Under the pieces are notes generated by a model. It was not told the DNA's origin, searched no databases, and saw only the letters and a program-made list of their open reading frames with translations. Positions 1-12,001 of a DNA stretch of 64,000 bases are shown here, piece by piece. Positions within the stretch are counted from its first letter, which is position 1, and each line of letters opens with the position of its first letter. Origin of the DNA: Euryodendron excelsum. Its lineage: Eukaryota > Streptophyta > Magnoliopsida > Ericales > Pentaphylacaceae. Made by a program: the position numbers and the translations under genes. The stretch spans positions 20,097,501-20,161,500 of the forward strand of contig CM065397.1 of assembly GCA_033060915.1 (NCBI GenBank), in the 5' to 3' direction.

Positions 1-596
1 CGTGTCTGATTTGAGTTTTTGATCTGAAAAGTTTGGACTCCAAATAAGTTAAATCTTGTCATTGAAATGTGCTTTCTCATCATTCATGTACATTGTTATT
101 CAACTCGAGAGGCCTTGCCCCACCCTAACTTCTTGTCTAGCCCCTCCTACGTCAGTTTTCGGACAAACTTGGGAGGAACTTCCTTACTCGGGTTTGGATT
201 GGGTTAAGTCGTTAAGACAATGCCATCCCGAACTTGCAGATTTGCCAGTTTATTAATCAAATCACAGGCTTCTAACAGATTAGTAATTCCCTACCCCATC
301 TATAATTGTGAATACATACACGTCTAGTCCTGACTCTTTACTAAACAATAAGCATTATCCCAAGCATCCATTAGGATGTTGGACATTTACTAAGGATCCT
401 CCAAATGGCATGAGCCATGAAGCAATTAAGTCAAAATCAAGTTCTAAAAGGTGCTACGAAGAGATGTTCTACACATTGGGTACACGGGAGTGATCCCATT
501 CAAGTTCAAAGTGACTGAAGGACCAGCTAAAAGCCAAAAAGAATATGGGTTAAGATCATGAGAAAAAGACATGGTTGTATAGATTTAAAAATTGCA
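1..596. other. unassigned sequence, no gene recognised
   Basis: Short open frames here (the longest is about 66 codons) show no family signature, and no LTR ends, primer site or splice pattern could be recognised. It may be a further degenerate repeat or the flank of the nest. Confidence 0.4.
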
Positions 597-631
597 TAAA
601 AAAACACTTGTAAGTTTGAGTGAAGCTTGGA
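597..631 (+). repeat. short inverted scrap of a Copia-C-family LTR
   Basis: About 35 bases are the near-perfect reverse complement of a stretch in the Copia-C-family LTRs at about 47,754-47,790 (again near 52,390-52,425). The orientation is opposite to the copia fragment that follows. It is probably a rearranged LTR remnant. Confidence 0.5.
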
Positions 632-774
632 CAACTCACACCCACTAATGTGGGATTGTGACACTATGTATTGGAATTGTTGCAATGTTTGTCTTCTAAT
701 GGCAATTTTGAAATCACAATGCGCATTCTCTCTACTCAGTAATAGAGTGTAACATCATTCTGGGACAATCACAA

Positions 775-1402
775 TGTGCATACTCTTTACATCCATTTCA
801 TAAAGTTTGAAAATTTTAAAATATGAAAATGCAAGCAACATTTTAATAGCATCTAATCTAGTTACAAGTGCATAGGTCTCACAACAGTTCTAGATTCGTC
901 CATTTTGTTTCTGAACACCCATTTGGTTCCAATTACAGGATGATCATCAGGCCTAGGAACAAGGTTCCAAACTTCATTCCCTTCAAATTGGTTTACCTCT
1001 TCTTGCATGGCCATAATCCAAAATTTATCATTTTCAGCATCTTGAAAATATTTTGGTTCAATTTGTGATAGAAAAACAAGATGATTACATATATTTCTGA
1101 GAGATGATCTTGTCCTTACCCCTAGTGATGGATCACCTAGTACTTGCTTTGTTGGATGGTTGGGGACAAACTTTCATTCTTTTGGCAGCCCTTGATTTAC
1201 ATCTTGTTGGATTGAATGAATGTTTTGGTCTCCTTTCTCTTGTAGTGAAGTTTTACTTTGAGTTAGATTGATGTTCAACTTATCCATGCTTTGTTTCACA
1301 TCATCTCCATCATCACTCACGATATTCTTTGGCAAAGAATTTAGTTCATCAAAGGTAACATGCACTGATTATTCAACAACTAAAGTTCTTTTATTGAATA
1401 TT
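775..1402 (-). pseudogene. Copia pol fragment D (integrase-RT junction)
   Basis: Read on the minus strand, this matches the 3' part of the integrase region and the start of reverse transcriptase of Copia-C (compare 47,155-47,402 and 49,213-49,700). The shared peptide FDELNSL lies near 1,345, and the conserved RT entry region lies near 900-1,010. About 60 bases present in Copia-C are missing near 880, so the fragment is both truncated at each end and internally deleted. It stops abruptly at 1,402, where LTR-1 sequence begins. It has no intact frame and no flanking LTR of its own. Family assignment is confident; which parent copy it came from is not known. Confidence 0.75.
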
Positions 1403-3074
1403 TTAGGGTTGTGATTTTAAAAACAACTAGGGTTTCAAATCCTAATATGGACTTTGACGGTCTCTTTGAATATAACACTTTCCTAAAACAATCATAACCA
1501 TGGAATGACTAAAATCATCTTAGATTTGTGGTTTCTTAAAAAACAATTTAAGACTTGAACACAAATTTGGACCTTAATGGTCAAATTGAATATAACACTT
1601 TCCTAAAACAACCCTAATCATAGAATGGTTAGAACCATCTTAGGGTTGTAGTTTTGAAAACAACTTTGAAAGAAAAGGTTTTGAATGTAAGTTTTGGAAG
1701 CAACTTTTAATGAAAGTTTGAAAACATCTTTGAATGCATAATTATGGTAGCAACAATGCAATAGAGACATGAACATACAAGATTAGGCTTCATCATATAA
1801 CCAAAGGGATCGGACCCATACCATCTTAGGTTGTACTCAAAGAGAATCCCCAACACGATGATTCCCTCCAAGGCCTTCCTAGGCATGAACCGGGAGGTCC
1901 TTTGTTACAAGCATGCAAGAAGATGAGGTAAAAGATAGGGATTAAAATAGAAAAAAAAATTCAAGTGGATTAGGAGGGAGAAGAGAGAGAGGGAGCGATT
2001 ACATAATTTAACTAGAAACCCTATCTTGTCTTTTCTTTGCTTTGATGCTTTGAGGGTGGACTATGTTTGGACTTTGGGAGCTTTGAATGTACAACTCTTG
2101 ATCTTCAATGGATGCTTGGAGGCAAGGGTTTGAGTGTATATATTGTATGGAGGCTACGGTTTAAGAGGGCTTGAGAGAATTAGGGTTTTGAGGGAATTCG
2201 AGCGCTGTTTTCAAAAAGGCAGAATTTTAGAAGTGACTTTGTGGACTTCGAATACGTAGGGGGTGGCCTGTATTTATAGGCCACTAAAATAGTGAATGGT
2301 GCCTGTTACAGTGGCACCATGTCATTTTTTGGCTTAGCGCCAGTCTTTTTGGGAAATTTTTGAAACGGCAAAAAATAGATCTTTAACCCTTGTGACGTAA
2401 GGTAGAAGATTTGGGTGCCTGTCTTAGTGACTACCATGCAAGTTTTGGCTTGGTTTCACTAGGAGTGACTCCAAAAAGTCTAGGAATGATCTTGAAGGTC
2501 CTGAGTAACCAAACTCGGCCAGGAATGGATGGAAACCTCTAAAAGAATGTCTTGGAGGTAAAAGGCTTTATAACCAGAGCTAGAATAGTTAAAAATGGTG
2601 ATTAGCCTACCAAAGGAAAAATGGTCATTTGAACTGGAGAAATATTGGGATCGAACAGGAGTGATCTGTGTGAAGACTTGAGGGTTGGAAACACTATTGA
2701 GAGTGTTCTGAGGGATTGTTAGTTTGATACCCAGAGCTTGTGTGATTAGAAAATGCAACTGGTCTATTAGGGCAAAACGGTCATTTCACATCGAGCTTAC
2801 CAAAAATAGACTCAGAAAGGTTTAAAAATATACTGGAAGGTTGAGAATACTATTAGAAGCATCCTTGAAAGGTAACTGGTTTAATACCCAAAGCCGGTGT
2901 GCTTCCCAGAGGCGATTGGAGGCCTAGGGGAAAAATGATCATTTTGACCTGATGCTCTCAAAGTCGATCTTGAAAGACGTGTCGAATAGCAATCATTCGA
3001 CTTTGGCGGGATAGCAGGTGCCAAAAGTGAACCATTTTACCATCTCAGGGACTTGGGTTCTGTCCTGGTTGACG
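1403..3074 (-). mobile_element. LTR-1 of the long-LTR Ogre-like family, downstream part
   Basis: On the minus strand this is homologous to the middle of the solo LTR at 3,080-7,935, including the TATA region (2,271-2,279, minus strand) and the pyrimidine-rich stretch near 1,975-2,000. The LTR continues at 7,941, on the far side of the inserted LTR-2. The 3' end of LTR-1 is missing: it is cut at 1,402 against a copia fragment. No primer site or polypurine tract flanks it, so it is a truncated, probably solitary LTR. Confidence 0.8.
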
Positions 3075-3079
3075 GGTGT

Positions 3080-6000
3080 AGTAAGCACTCCATTTTTGCC
3101 TGCTCGGCGGCCTCCAGTCCATCCAGACTTGAGTTCAAGTCAATATAGACATATTCCAGTTCAAACCAGCTTTCCAAATATAATCCAGTTAATCAATTGC
3201 TTCATGGGCCCATTGGGCCCAAGTAGAAGTGAGATGACCAAAATGCCCTTGGGATATTGTCCGGTCCAATTCCAGTGGGCACATCTTCTCGAAGACGGTA
3301 AGTCCCTATTTCAATCTCAATTCCAAGATCAAAATCCAATTCTAGTCTAGTTCTAGTTTAAATTAAGTTCGGCACGTCTTTCGAAAAAGTTAATCCCTCA
3401 GACAGTAAGACCATCCAGTTTGGCACGTTTTCTAAGGAAATCTTCAGAAGGGTAAGTCCCTTCAAACCTGTCGACCGGGACGAGACCCCAATCCCCAAGA
3501 TGGTAGAACATTCCAGCTTTGGCGCCTACTAGCCCACTAATGAAGAATATCTGTTTTGGCACGCTTTTCAAGAAAGTTGATTCCTCAGGCGATAAGTCTA
3601 CCTGGCAGCTTTCCGAGATCAGGCAATCTCTAGATGATCACAAACTGTTAGAGTAACGGAAGTACTCACAAACTTCACAACCGTCAGAGTGACGGAAACA
3701 CTTGCAAACAGGTCGACATAGGAAATTGCCAATAAACCCCTTATGGCATGGGACCAAACTTGCCTCTTGGCCGTGACACGTTTACCAAAGGATGTGATAC
3801 CTTTGGAAACCAACTCATCATACACCGTTAGAGTGACAGAAACACTCAAAACCCAAGTCAACACCAGTGCTTGCTAGCCCACTCTGGTGAAAAATGACCA
3901 AACTGCCCTTAAAGCTTTTTGGCACCCTTTTTTGATAAAGTACCTAAGTCCTTAAAGCAGTAAGTCCACCCTTTTAAGATTGTCCTAAAGACAATTCAGC
4001 ATGAGTAGGTGCCTTCCAGTCGATTTTGGGCCAATTCCGAGACCCTTTGGTCAAAATGACCATTTTACCCCTAGATAGTCGAGCACCCGTGGAACCACAC
4101 CAGCTCTGGGTATCAAACTGGTAACCTCCCGAGGATGCTTCTGATTGTATTCCCGGCCTTCCGACGCATTTTCAGATCATTCCGAATCAATTCCGGCAAG
4201 CCCAATGCAAAATGACCGTTTTGCCCCTAATGGGCCTTTTCTAACCACGCCGACTCTGGGTATCAAACTGGCAACCTCTTGGAACATTCTAGCTAATGTT
4301 TCCAAGCCTCAAGCCTTCTTCCAGTACATTCCAAGTCCATCCCGGCAGCTTTTTAGCCTGATTAACTGTTTTGCCCCTAATGGCCCAGTCAACCCTTCCA
4401 ACACATCCTGACATTATTTTTCAAGTTTACTACCCCTGAGACACCATTCTAAGGGTTCCTGTCTCTTTCCGACCCTCCGGGCCATTCCTGCCCTTTTAGA
4501 TCATTCCGGATTTTCGGAGTCACTCCTAGTGAAGCCAGGCTAAAAAGTACATGGTAGTCACTAATATAGGCGCCCAAATCTTCTGAAGATACATTGCTTG
4601 CCGACTTTAAACATTTGCTAAATGGCTGGTGCCACTAGTAGTGAAACCAAGCCAAAAAATAGCCTGGCGCCCTTCCTAGTGGCGCCAGTGGGATTTTTAA
4701 CCTAGCGCCACTGTAGCAGGTGCCAGTTTACTCTTCTGTCTATAAATATAGAACCTTCTCTAGCGCGAAATGGGTACGAAAACATAGTTCAAAAACTCTA
4801 TTGTTCGATATACAAAACTCGAAGCCCCTCCAAACCCTAGTTCTCTTTAGGTTCTCCAAACCTTAGCCTCCATATATAAAACCCTAGCCCCTATACACTT
4901 AACCCTAGCTTATATATACTCATATACGAACCTTCGAAGCCTCCATTAAAGACCTAAAGTACTGCAACTCGGAAGCTCCCGAAGACCAAAGCAAGCTCTC
5001 GAAGACCGAAGTAAAACAAAGCAAATAAAGCAAGCAAAACAAAGAAGACACAAGGTAGGCTTCCTATTTACGTTTACGCAATTCCCCCCTCTCTCTTCTC
5101 TCTCCTAACCCACTTAGATTTTATTCTATTTTAATCCCCATCTTCTACCCCCCTTTCTTGCATGCTTGAAACAAGGGACTCCCCGGTTCATGTGCAGGAT
5201 TAGGCTATTGAAAGTCACCGTGTCGGAGGCTTTCTCTTAGTCCAACCGGAGACCATGTGGGTTCGGCCTCCTTGATTATGTGGTGAAGTCTTTAACCTTG
5301 TATGTTCACGACCCTAACTTGCATTATGCATATCATGATCATGCATCTCTCCAAAACTTTTTTCCAAACTTGTTTTCAAAACTTGCATCGAAAATCGTTT
5401 TCAAAATTAGCATTAAATCTTCTTTTTTCAAACTTATTTTCAAAATCACAATCCTAAGGTGATTCTAGCTTTTCCGTGGTTAGGGTTGCTTTAGGAAAGT
5501 GTTACATTTAAAGTGACTTTTATGGTCCATATTTTTAAATTTTTATTGTTTTTAAAACCATAATCCTAGAATGGTTCTAATCCCTCCATGGTTAGAATCG
5601 TTTTAGGAAAGTGGGATATTTTTAGAGACTTGTAAAAGTCCACATTCGAATTCTCTTTCCAACATTGTTTTCTAAACCCTCTCCAAAATCTCTTTACAAA
5701 TCTCATTTCCAAAACTCTCTTCAAATTTACTTTTCAAAAATCTCTTTCCTAAAAATCTTTCTTTCCAAAAAGATCTATTTCTAAAATCTCTTTTTCTTGA
5801 AGTTCAAGTCAAACCCTAGAGCCATGGTTAGGAAACCCTACTTTTCTCTCCTAAAACATGATTTCCAATCTTTTCTCAAAACATAGATTTTCAAAAACTC
5901 TATTTTCTATGACAAATCTTAGATTTTCAAAATCACTTTTCCTATACCAAAACTATGGCTTTCCGAACCTAAGTTTTCTAAAATTCCTCCTTCCCAATTC

Positions 6001-7935
6001 TATATCAAATCAAATCTTCCGTTTTTGGAAACTAAATCAAATTCTCCACTTTTGGAAACAAAATCAAATCATTTCTTTTTGGAAATAAAATCCAATATTT
6101 TATTTTAGGAAATAGAAATCAAATCTTTCCTAACCCAAGCTTTTCCTAATTCTAAAACTTTTCAAATTCCAAATCTTTCTCAAACCTAATCAACTCTTTC
6201 CTAACAAGGAAACTTTCCAAATTTGAAACTTTCTTAAGTTGAAACTTTCTAAATTCAAAACTTTCCAATTTCAAAACCTTTCCTATTTTAAACTTCCATA
6301 ATTCGAAACTTTCCTATTTTTTCTAAATCCGAGATTTCCTAAATTCAATCTTTCTTAAACTCCAACTTTCCAAATCTTCCAAGTTTAACATTCAAGTCAA
6401 ATCGTTTCTAAATCCCTTCCACATCAAATCAAATCTTTCTTAAACCTCAAGTCTTTCCTAAATCTAGGTTTTCCAAAACTAAACTTTCCAAAATCAGGCT
6501 TTTCAAGTTCAAGTCAAGTCAATTCAATTACATGCTTCAACCCTAGATTACCCTAAGTCCTAGGATGTCTAGACTTTAGCTCGACCCTAACCCTATAGTT
6601 AGGAAGCTTCCAACTCTTCTCCAAAAATTCTTTTCTAAACCGAGATGGCCTTTCAAACGTCAATTCAAGTGAAGATGTTTTCAAAATTCTATGTTTCCAA
6701 ATCAAGTTCAAAGTCAATTCTAAGGTCTATTTCAAATCTTCAAGTTCTATTTTGAATCAAATTCCAATCTTTTCAAATCTTCCAAGTCAATTTCAAATCA
6801 AAGTTCAATTTTCAATCTTCCAATTCAAAGTTCCAAATCAAACTCTTTTTAAGTTGCAAATCAAGTCCAAGTTCAGTCTTTTCAAATCAAAATCAATTTT
6901 AACTCCTTAAGTTCAATTTCAATTCCAAGTTCAATTTTAAATCAAAGTTCAATTTCAATCTTCTATTCAAAGTTCAAATCAAATTATTTTCTAATCAAAT
7001 CTTCTCAAATCAAATTTTTCAAAAACTTAAAAGTGTCTATTTTCAATCGGACTCTTGTCAGAACTACGACTGACCTGATTTTCAAAAAGGAATATATAGG
7101 CAACCGTCATGGGTGCAGTCATAACCTTTTTCAAACTTCCAATTCCATAACTTTTCATAAGTTTTCAATTCCATAGTTATTTTCAAACTTCCAATCCCAT
7201 GATCTATTTCAAGTTTCTAATTTCTAAATCGATTTTTACATCTTCGATTTCAATGTCTAAAACTTTCTTTCCAATTTCAAATCCAGTATTTTCAAATCCA
7301 TTTCAAAATCAAATCAAGCCTTTTTTCAAATCTATTTTCAAAGTCAAATCTTTCTTTTCAAATTTGTTTTCAAAATCAAAGTCTTTTCTTGCACTTGCAT
7401 GTCATGCATCCTGTTAAACATCTTTTCAAAATTTTTTTCTAAAGTGGATAATTTTGAACATTTATTAATCAAAGACTTTAATGAGTGAATCTAGGGTGAA
7501 TAGACATGTAGGTACCGTAAGGGCGGGGTAGGGTGATGACTTAGTGCGTCTTTCCTACACGTAACCAACCTCTGAACCTGGATCACTGTTTTTAAAGACC
7601 AATTGGAGTTATTTTCAAAAAAGGGCTTAAATACTTTCAAAGGTTGCCAAAAAATCTATTTTCTTAAAAACCCTCTCTTGAGAAAGTTTTCAAGACCTTT
7701 TCAAAAACTCTAAGTGTAATCTTCGGATTATGCTTAGTTTTAGGTGACCTAACTCATCTTAATCAAATTAGGTGACGACTCCAAATTGTTTTTCAAAAGC
7801 CCTTGTTCAAAATCAAATTTTCAATTCAAACTTAATCGCACTCGTGCTTTCAGGAGGATGAGTTCTAACGAGAGAGCACTGTATTTTTCCCACTTGTACG
7901 TATTTTTCTCGGGTGCAAAAAATCGAGGCGTGGCA
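3080..7935 (+). mobile_element. LTR-2, 4.86-kb solo LTR, Ogre-like family, TSD GGTGT
   Basis: The left end reads AGTAAGCACTCC, compared with TGTAAGCATCC at the 3' LTR of element B (32,935), so the terminal T appears to have mutated to A. The right end reads GGCGTGGCA. It is flanked by a perfect 5-bp duplication GGTGT (3,075-3,079 and 7,936-7,940). No primer site follows and no polypurine tract precedes it, so it is a solo LTR left by LTR-LTR recombination. The length falls in the range of Ogre-type LTRs. The 5.6-7.4 kb part is a nearly G-free, AT-rich stretch of short words related to TTTCCAAAT and ATCAAATC. It inserted into an opposite-strand copy of its own family (LTR-1). Confidence 0.88.
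4741..4749 (+). promoter_or_regulatory. TATA box of LTR-2
   Basis: TATAAATAT follows a GC-richer block containing the AGCGCCACTGTAGCAGG motif. The same arrangement occurs at 33,952-33,960 in the 3' LTR of B and, on the minus strand, at 2,271-2,279 in LTR-1. Conservation across three copies supports this as the LTR promoter and U3/R boundary region. Confidence 0.6.
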
Positions 7936-7940
7936 GGTGT

Positions 7941-8321
7941 GAAGAGACTTGTCATTCTAAGGGGTTTGGTGCTTTTTCGATAAACGTGTCGTGCTGGATG
8001 AACTTACCATCTGAGGGATTAACTTTTTCGAAAGACGTGCAAGATTGAGTTTGACTAGTCTACACTAGAATTGGAATTGGAATTGAGGTTAAAATATGGG
8101 CTTACAGTCTTTAGAAAAACGTGCCAACTGGACTTGGACCGAGCAATACCCTAAGGGTATTTTGGTTATTTTGCCTCTATTGGGGTTGGCGGGCTCGCGA
8201 AGCGGTTGATTAACTGTATTGAATTTGGAAAGCCAATTTGGCTTGAATATGTCTATATCGGTTTGAATGTGAGTTTGGTCGGGCTAGAGATTGTTAAGTA
8301 GGCAAAAATGGGGTACTTAAA
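7941..8321 (-). mobile_element. LTR-1, upstream (5') part
   Basis: Reverse-complement homology to the first about 400 bases of LTR-2 runs up to about 8,321. There the minus strand reads TTTAAGTACCCCATTTTTGCC, the counterpart of the LTR start. Joined with 1,403-3,074 it gives a continuous LTR interrupted exactly by LTR-2 and its duplicated GGTGT. Confidence 0.75.
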
Positions 8322-8590
8322 TTTTCTTGCAAAATTGCTCTCTAAGCTCTTTGTTAAAATGGGTCGACACCTGATATTATAGGGGTCGACTATTTTCAAT
8401 AGAAGCCAACAAACGTCATTTTCAAAAAATAGGGGTCGACTCCTTAAGGTCATGGGTCGACTCTTCTTTCATGAAATCCAAAAAATGACTTATGAATGGT
8501 ATGCAATGTATCAAATAAGTATTCTATCAATTATAAAGATTCAATGGCATTATTGAACATGAAAAACAAATAAATCAATCAAGATATTGG
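8322..8590 (-). mobile_element. Copia-C 3' remnant with GTCGAC motifs
   Basis: This lies between LTR-1 and the end of the Copia-C RNase H frame. Four GTCGAC motifs lie at about 8,354-8,452, like the motif array in Copia-C LTRs. A proper 3' LTR and polypurine tract are not visible, so the 3' end of Copia-C appears deleted or heavily decayed. Confidence 0.45.
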
Positions 8591-8599
8591 ATTACTCAT

Positions 8600-8941
8600 T
8601 CATAATTCTCTTCTAATAATGTAAAACCTATCCTTATTCAATGGTTTTGTGAATATATCAACAAGTTGGCTATCAATGCTTACAAAATCAAGTGTAATAT
8701 TATATTTTTGCACATGATCACATATAAAATGATGTCTAATTTCAATGTGTTTTGTGCAAGAGTGCTGAATAGAGTTTTTGGTCAAATTGATAGCACTTGT
8801 GTTATCACATCTGATGGAGATGTGTTCAAAGGTCAGTCCACAATCCTCTAGTTGGTGTTTAACCCAAAGGACTTGAGTACAAGAGCTTCCAACTGCAATG
8901 TACTCAGCCTCAGCTGTGAAAAGTGGAACTGAGTTTTGTTT
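8600..8941 (-). pseudogene. Copia-C RNase H, C-terminal part
   Basis: The minus-strand frame contains the copia RNase H C-terminal signature (residues such as [14 protein letters not shown] and LVDIFTKPLNKDRF) and, upstream, the ALSTAEAEYIA-type region near 8,895-8,935. The frame is cut at 8,941 by the insertion of Tat-A and resumes at about 46,080. The CTTA at the break is present on both sides, which shows that the two halves belong to one element. In a copia polyprotein this domain degrades the RNA strand of the RNA/DNA hybrid. Here the gene is dead because it is split by 37 kb and carries other stops. Confidence 0.8.
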
Positions 8942-8946
8942 CTTAT

Positions 8947-9072
8947 TGTTTGTATAGATGGACCACGAGGCTAGGGTTGAACGGGGCGTGGGTCCGTCTA
9001 GGAATCCTAGAAATCACTGAAGCGGCTCACTCAGGCCTCCTGGCTATGGAGAGGGTGAGAACCAAGGGCAGG

Positions 9073-9106
<34 letters not shown>

Positions 9107-9876
9107 TTATGAGCTTATTGGTGGTTTTATGCAATAAATGTGATTAAACCGTCATGTCTTGTCATTATCGAGTTGAGAATATTTATAGCGGATAGTGACT
9201 GACATGGTGTGGACATGTGGCATCCACCAACTAGACATGCCTAAACCCTACTATCATGACCTGAAGAGGCCATGTCAGGGCCGTGACCAGGTGATTGGAT
9301 ATGCAACCTGCCATGGAGTCAGGCTTTTGTCTAGCCATGGTGCGCCACGTGTCTGCTATTTTAAATGTGAGTCGAATCAGCATTTAATACTTAAGATATG
9401 GTACTCAAGTGGATCTAAAGGCGGATCTCTCTCTTAGCTGGTTGAGGGACTGCTCCCCCGCGCGCTCGGGGGGTGGGTGGCTCAACGATCCTTTGATTCT
9501 AGCCTCCATTCCACAGCCCATGGAGAGGGGTCCCGAGTGAGAGTGAACTGAGTTAGGAGGTTAAGGGCTTAAGCCTATTAAATGCTGAGGCACAGGGCCT
9601 TGTGGCGTGGTAGGCGTGAAGCCTGTCTCCCACAGATACTCGTTTTGGCCGGAGCCATGCAGGCACGGGGCCTGGCTTAAGTGAAGCTCTTGGAGCTGTT
9701 TGTACAAGGCTAATGTTGGGGGCACTGAGCCTGCCGCGGGGGCGAGGGCACTGAGCCGGTCTGTCCAAGTATTGCTTGACTAATGTTTGACTTTGAGATG
9801 CCCATAAGACTCACGTGGTCTCCTAAGTGGATAGGTGGGGTGCCACATGGCGTCTACTGATGAGGGGTTACTTACA
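8947..9876 (-). mobile_element. Tat-A 3' LTR
   Basis: About 930 bases are collinear with 45,137-46,074. On the minus strand it starts TGTAAGTAACC (9,876) and ends ATACAAACA (8,947). The flanking CTTAT (8,942-8,946) pairs with CTTAC (46,075-46,079). It includes a (GA)n tract at 9,074-9,104. A polypurine tract abuts its 5' end. Confidence 0.85.
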
Positions 9877-9887
9877 TTAGCCCCCTT
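9877..9887 (-). promoter_or_regulatory. polypurine tract of Tat-A
   Basis: The minus strand reads AAGGGGGCTAA immediately upstream of the 3' LTR, the position where plus-strand DNA priming occurs in LTR retrotransposons. Confidence 0.6.
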
Positions 9888-10224
9888 GTGTACGTGTGGC
9901 TTTTTAACCGATGGGCGCACGCATGCATATCACGTGGTGGGGCAAATGATGTGACTATTGCTAGTACCGGTTGGGCACGAGCCCCTAGTTGAAAGCTTGT
10001 GTGACCGATAGAAGTGATGGTTAAAGTGCCCAACCATTCAAAACCATTTTTGGGCTGCCACGTGTCCAAGGCCATTATGTCTGTCATTAATGCGGATGGA
10101 TGCCATTTTTAATTTTTGACTATTATGAGCCGATCGATGCGAGCATTGAAGTTTGAAGAACACGACGATTGATGATAGTCATTATTGCTTGCGACTCTTC
10201 ATTTTTGAGGCACCGGTTGAGGGG
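9888..10224 (+). promoter_or_regulatory. putative promoter region of the antisense PMD gene
   Basis: This non-coding stretch sits between the Tat-A polypurine tract and the TATA box. It contains CACGTG-like motifs (for example TCACGTGG near 9,931 and CCACGTGT near 10,059), which resemble G-box cores. It is placed to drive plus-strand transcription into the PMD reading frame. This is inferred from position and motifs only. Confidence 0.4.
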
Positions 10225-10233
10225 TATAAAAAG
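10225..10233 (+). promoter_or_regulatory. TATA box upstream of the PMD gene
   Basis: TATAAAAAG lies about 190 bases upstream of the first ATG (10,418) of the plus-strand PMD frame, antisense to the host retrotransposon. Confidence 0.5.
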
Positions 10234-10417
10234 GTTCTTTGGCCTTAGTTCCATACTTTCAAACTTTGGACCTTCGGCTTGGGCACTTGTGATTCTATGC
10301 TTGTTGCCCTCTTCTGTTCTTCAAGATTCTTTGAGTTCTGTCTATGTATGTCAAGAGGTTTTTCGAGCATCCATACTTTGAAGTTTTACGCACGTTGATT
10401 ATTTGCTAATACTAAGG

Positions 10418-12001
10418 ATGTCACGGGCCTAAACTTCAGTGGTCAGTTTACCTAGAGATTTGAGGCCTAATAAGAAGAAGAATTTAAAGAAGGTGGGCAG
10501 AGGTGTCCCCGACATAGATTATTGGTGCCAAGCCCCTTATTTGGGGGTGAAGATGCATTGTGGACGAAGCTTTCTTACTTCAAAGTGGAGAGGCTTATGG
10601 CTACCGCTCCTATGTTCCTTGCTCATGAAAAGGTTAGGTCCGCGCACAAGACTTTTATTATACCCAAATCGTGCTCGCGTTTCATGGTTGAGTGGGGGGA
10701 GTGTCCGTATTCGTTCCATGCTTGGGATAACTACTGCACATCTGGAGAGGTCTTAGAAGTTTGGACTAAAGAGGTTCTGAATAATGCCGTGTTTGTGGCG
10801 ATTTTGCAATGAGCTGGTATCCACAAGGCTGTGATGAGCACATACAACCAGAATGTGAAGAGGAATACTGCGTAGTTGGATGTTCTACTGTCACGATAGA
10901 GTATTGAGACCCACGTGCTCGTGACTATTGGTGGGGAGTGCAGCCCTACTTTAGAGGATGTGAGCACCTTGATGAGGCTTCCTATTGTTGGGGACACTGA
11001 TCCTTACACCTTCGTGCTTTCTTCCCAGGAGCAGAAAGTAGTGAAAGGCTTGCAGTCAGGGCAAGCTGTGCCCACGAAGGCAGTAAGCGAGTTTGCAAAG
11101 GCTCTCCTAAGCAAGATGCTAAAGAATACCTTCAAGGGGTGGAGCATCTACTGGTACCGCGATCTGAGAGGGCTGCTTAAGGAGTTGGCAAAGTCTGGAA
11201 AGCATACCAAGGAAGATCGATGTCATAGCGTGGAGAGGGTAAGGCTTCATAGCCCATTTCACTTGGCCACGTTTCTGACCGTGTGGCTGTCCCGTCATGT
11301 CTTCGAGGGGCCTTCGTCTGACGGAGTGAACTATTCCTTCTATCCCATGGCAGCCGCTTTGGCGAATGGGAGGTGTCTGGCCCTGGGGTCTTTGTTTTTG
11401 GGGACAATCTATGCTCATCTAGATTAGAAGAAAGTGAACATGGTGAAGTCAGTGGGATGCTACGACGTGTGTAGCTATGTTTGCACGAACTTCCTACAAA
11501 TGTTCCTCTTTGAGAGGTTCAGAAGTACAGCTCCAATTGGCTTCACGGTTCATAGTGACGAGGCCGAGGAAGACACAGACGAGGTGGACGACTACTAACG
11601 TACGCTAAAGTGGGTAGGTGTAGTGCCTCGCCCTAGTCTGAAGGGGGTGATTGACAAGCCTACTAAATTCACTACGCGCCCTTATGTAGAACCCTTGGAT
11701 GGGATAGCGAGCTTTGACATGTATAAGGAAGAGGACTAGGAAGTGTTAGTGAGGGACGATGATGACTTTACTAAATCTATGGCTAAGAGCGTACTTTGGG
11801 CTATCCTTGGGGGCATCCCCTCCCTTACTGTTGCCGTGACCTTCGAAACTGTGTCTTATAGTCCTTAACGAGTGGCTGGCCAGTTGGGCTACGATCAAAG
11901 AGCTCATTTTGTTGCCAAGCCCAGCTTGGTGCGGGAGTGCATGGTGCAATTCATTATGTCAAATGTCAAGGCTGTCATGCAGCCTTTTAATAGGATGAGG
12001 G
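10418..12001 (+). pseudogene. plant mobile domain (PMD) gene carried antisense in Tat-A, N-terminal part
   Basis: The plus-strand translation has the plant mobile domain (aminotransferase-like, plant mobile domain) signature. In order there is a GIHKAVMSTYNQN-type segment (about 10,813), GECSPTLEDVSTLMRLPIVGD (about 10,930-10,995), a FHLATFLTVWLSRHVF helix (about 11,255), the FYPMAAALANGRCLALGSLF block (about 11,340) and a late VAGQLGYDQ motif (about 11,870). PMD proteins are plant-specific. Some act in gene silencing, and many copies travel with transposons. In-frame stops at about 10,810, 10,873, 10,897 and 11,425 show decay. A frameshift near the start and the stop after ATG-Ser-Arg-Ala leave the true start uncertain. 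The gene runs opposite to gag-pol, between the 3' LTR and pol. A solo LTR interrupts it at 12,002. Confidence 0.8.

Noticed and set aside
4845..4915. Several AACCCTAG-like words resembling telomere repeats
   Set aside because: They are scattered and imperfect, in the LTR leader just after the TATA box, and shared with LTR-1. They are not a telomeric array.
9553..9768. Pro/Arg-rich minus-strand frame in the Tat-A LTR, and similar frames at 44,647-45,203
   Set aside because: They lie in LTR or leader sequence. The GC-rich composition leaves frames open by chance, and the homologous region of the other LTR does not keep them.
11119..11418. Two minus-strand frames (99 and 76 codons) opposite the PMD domain
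   Set aside because: They are shadows of the conserved PMD block on the plus strand.
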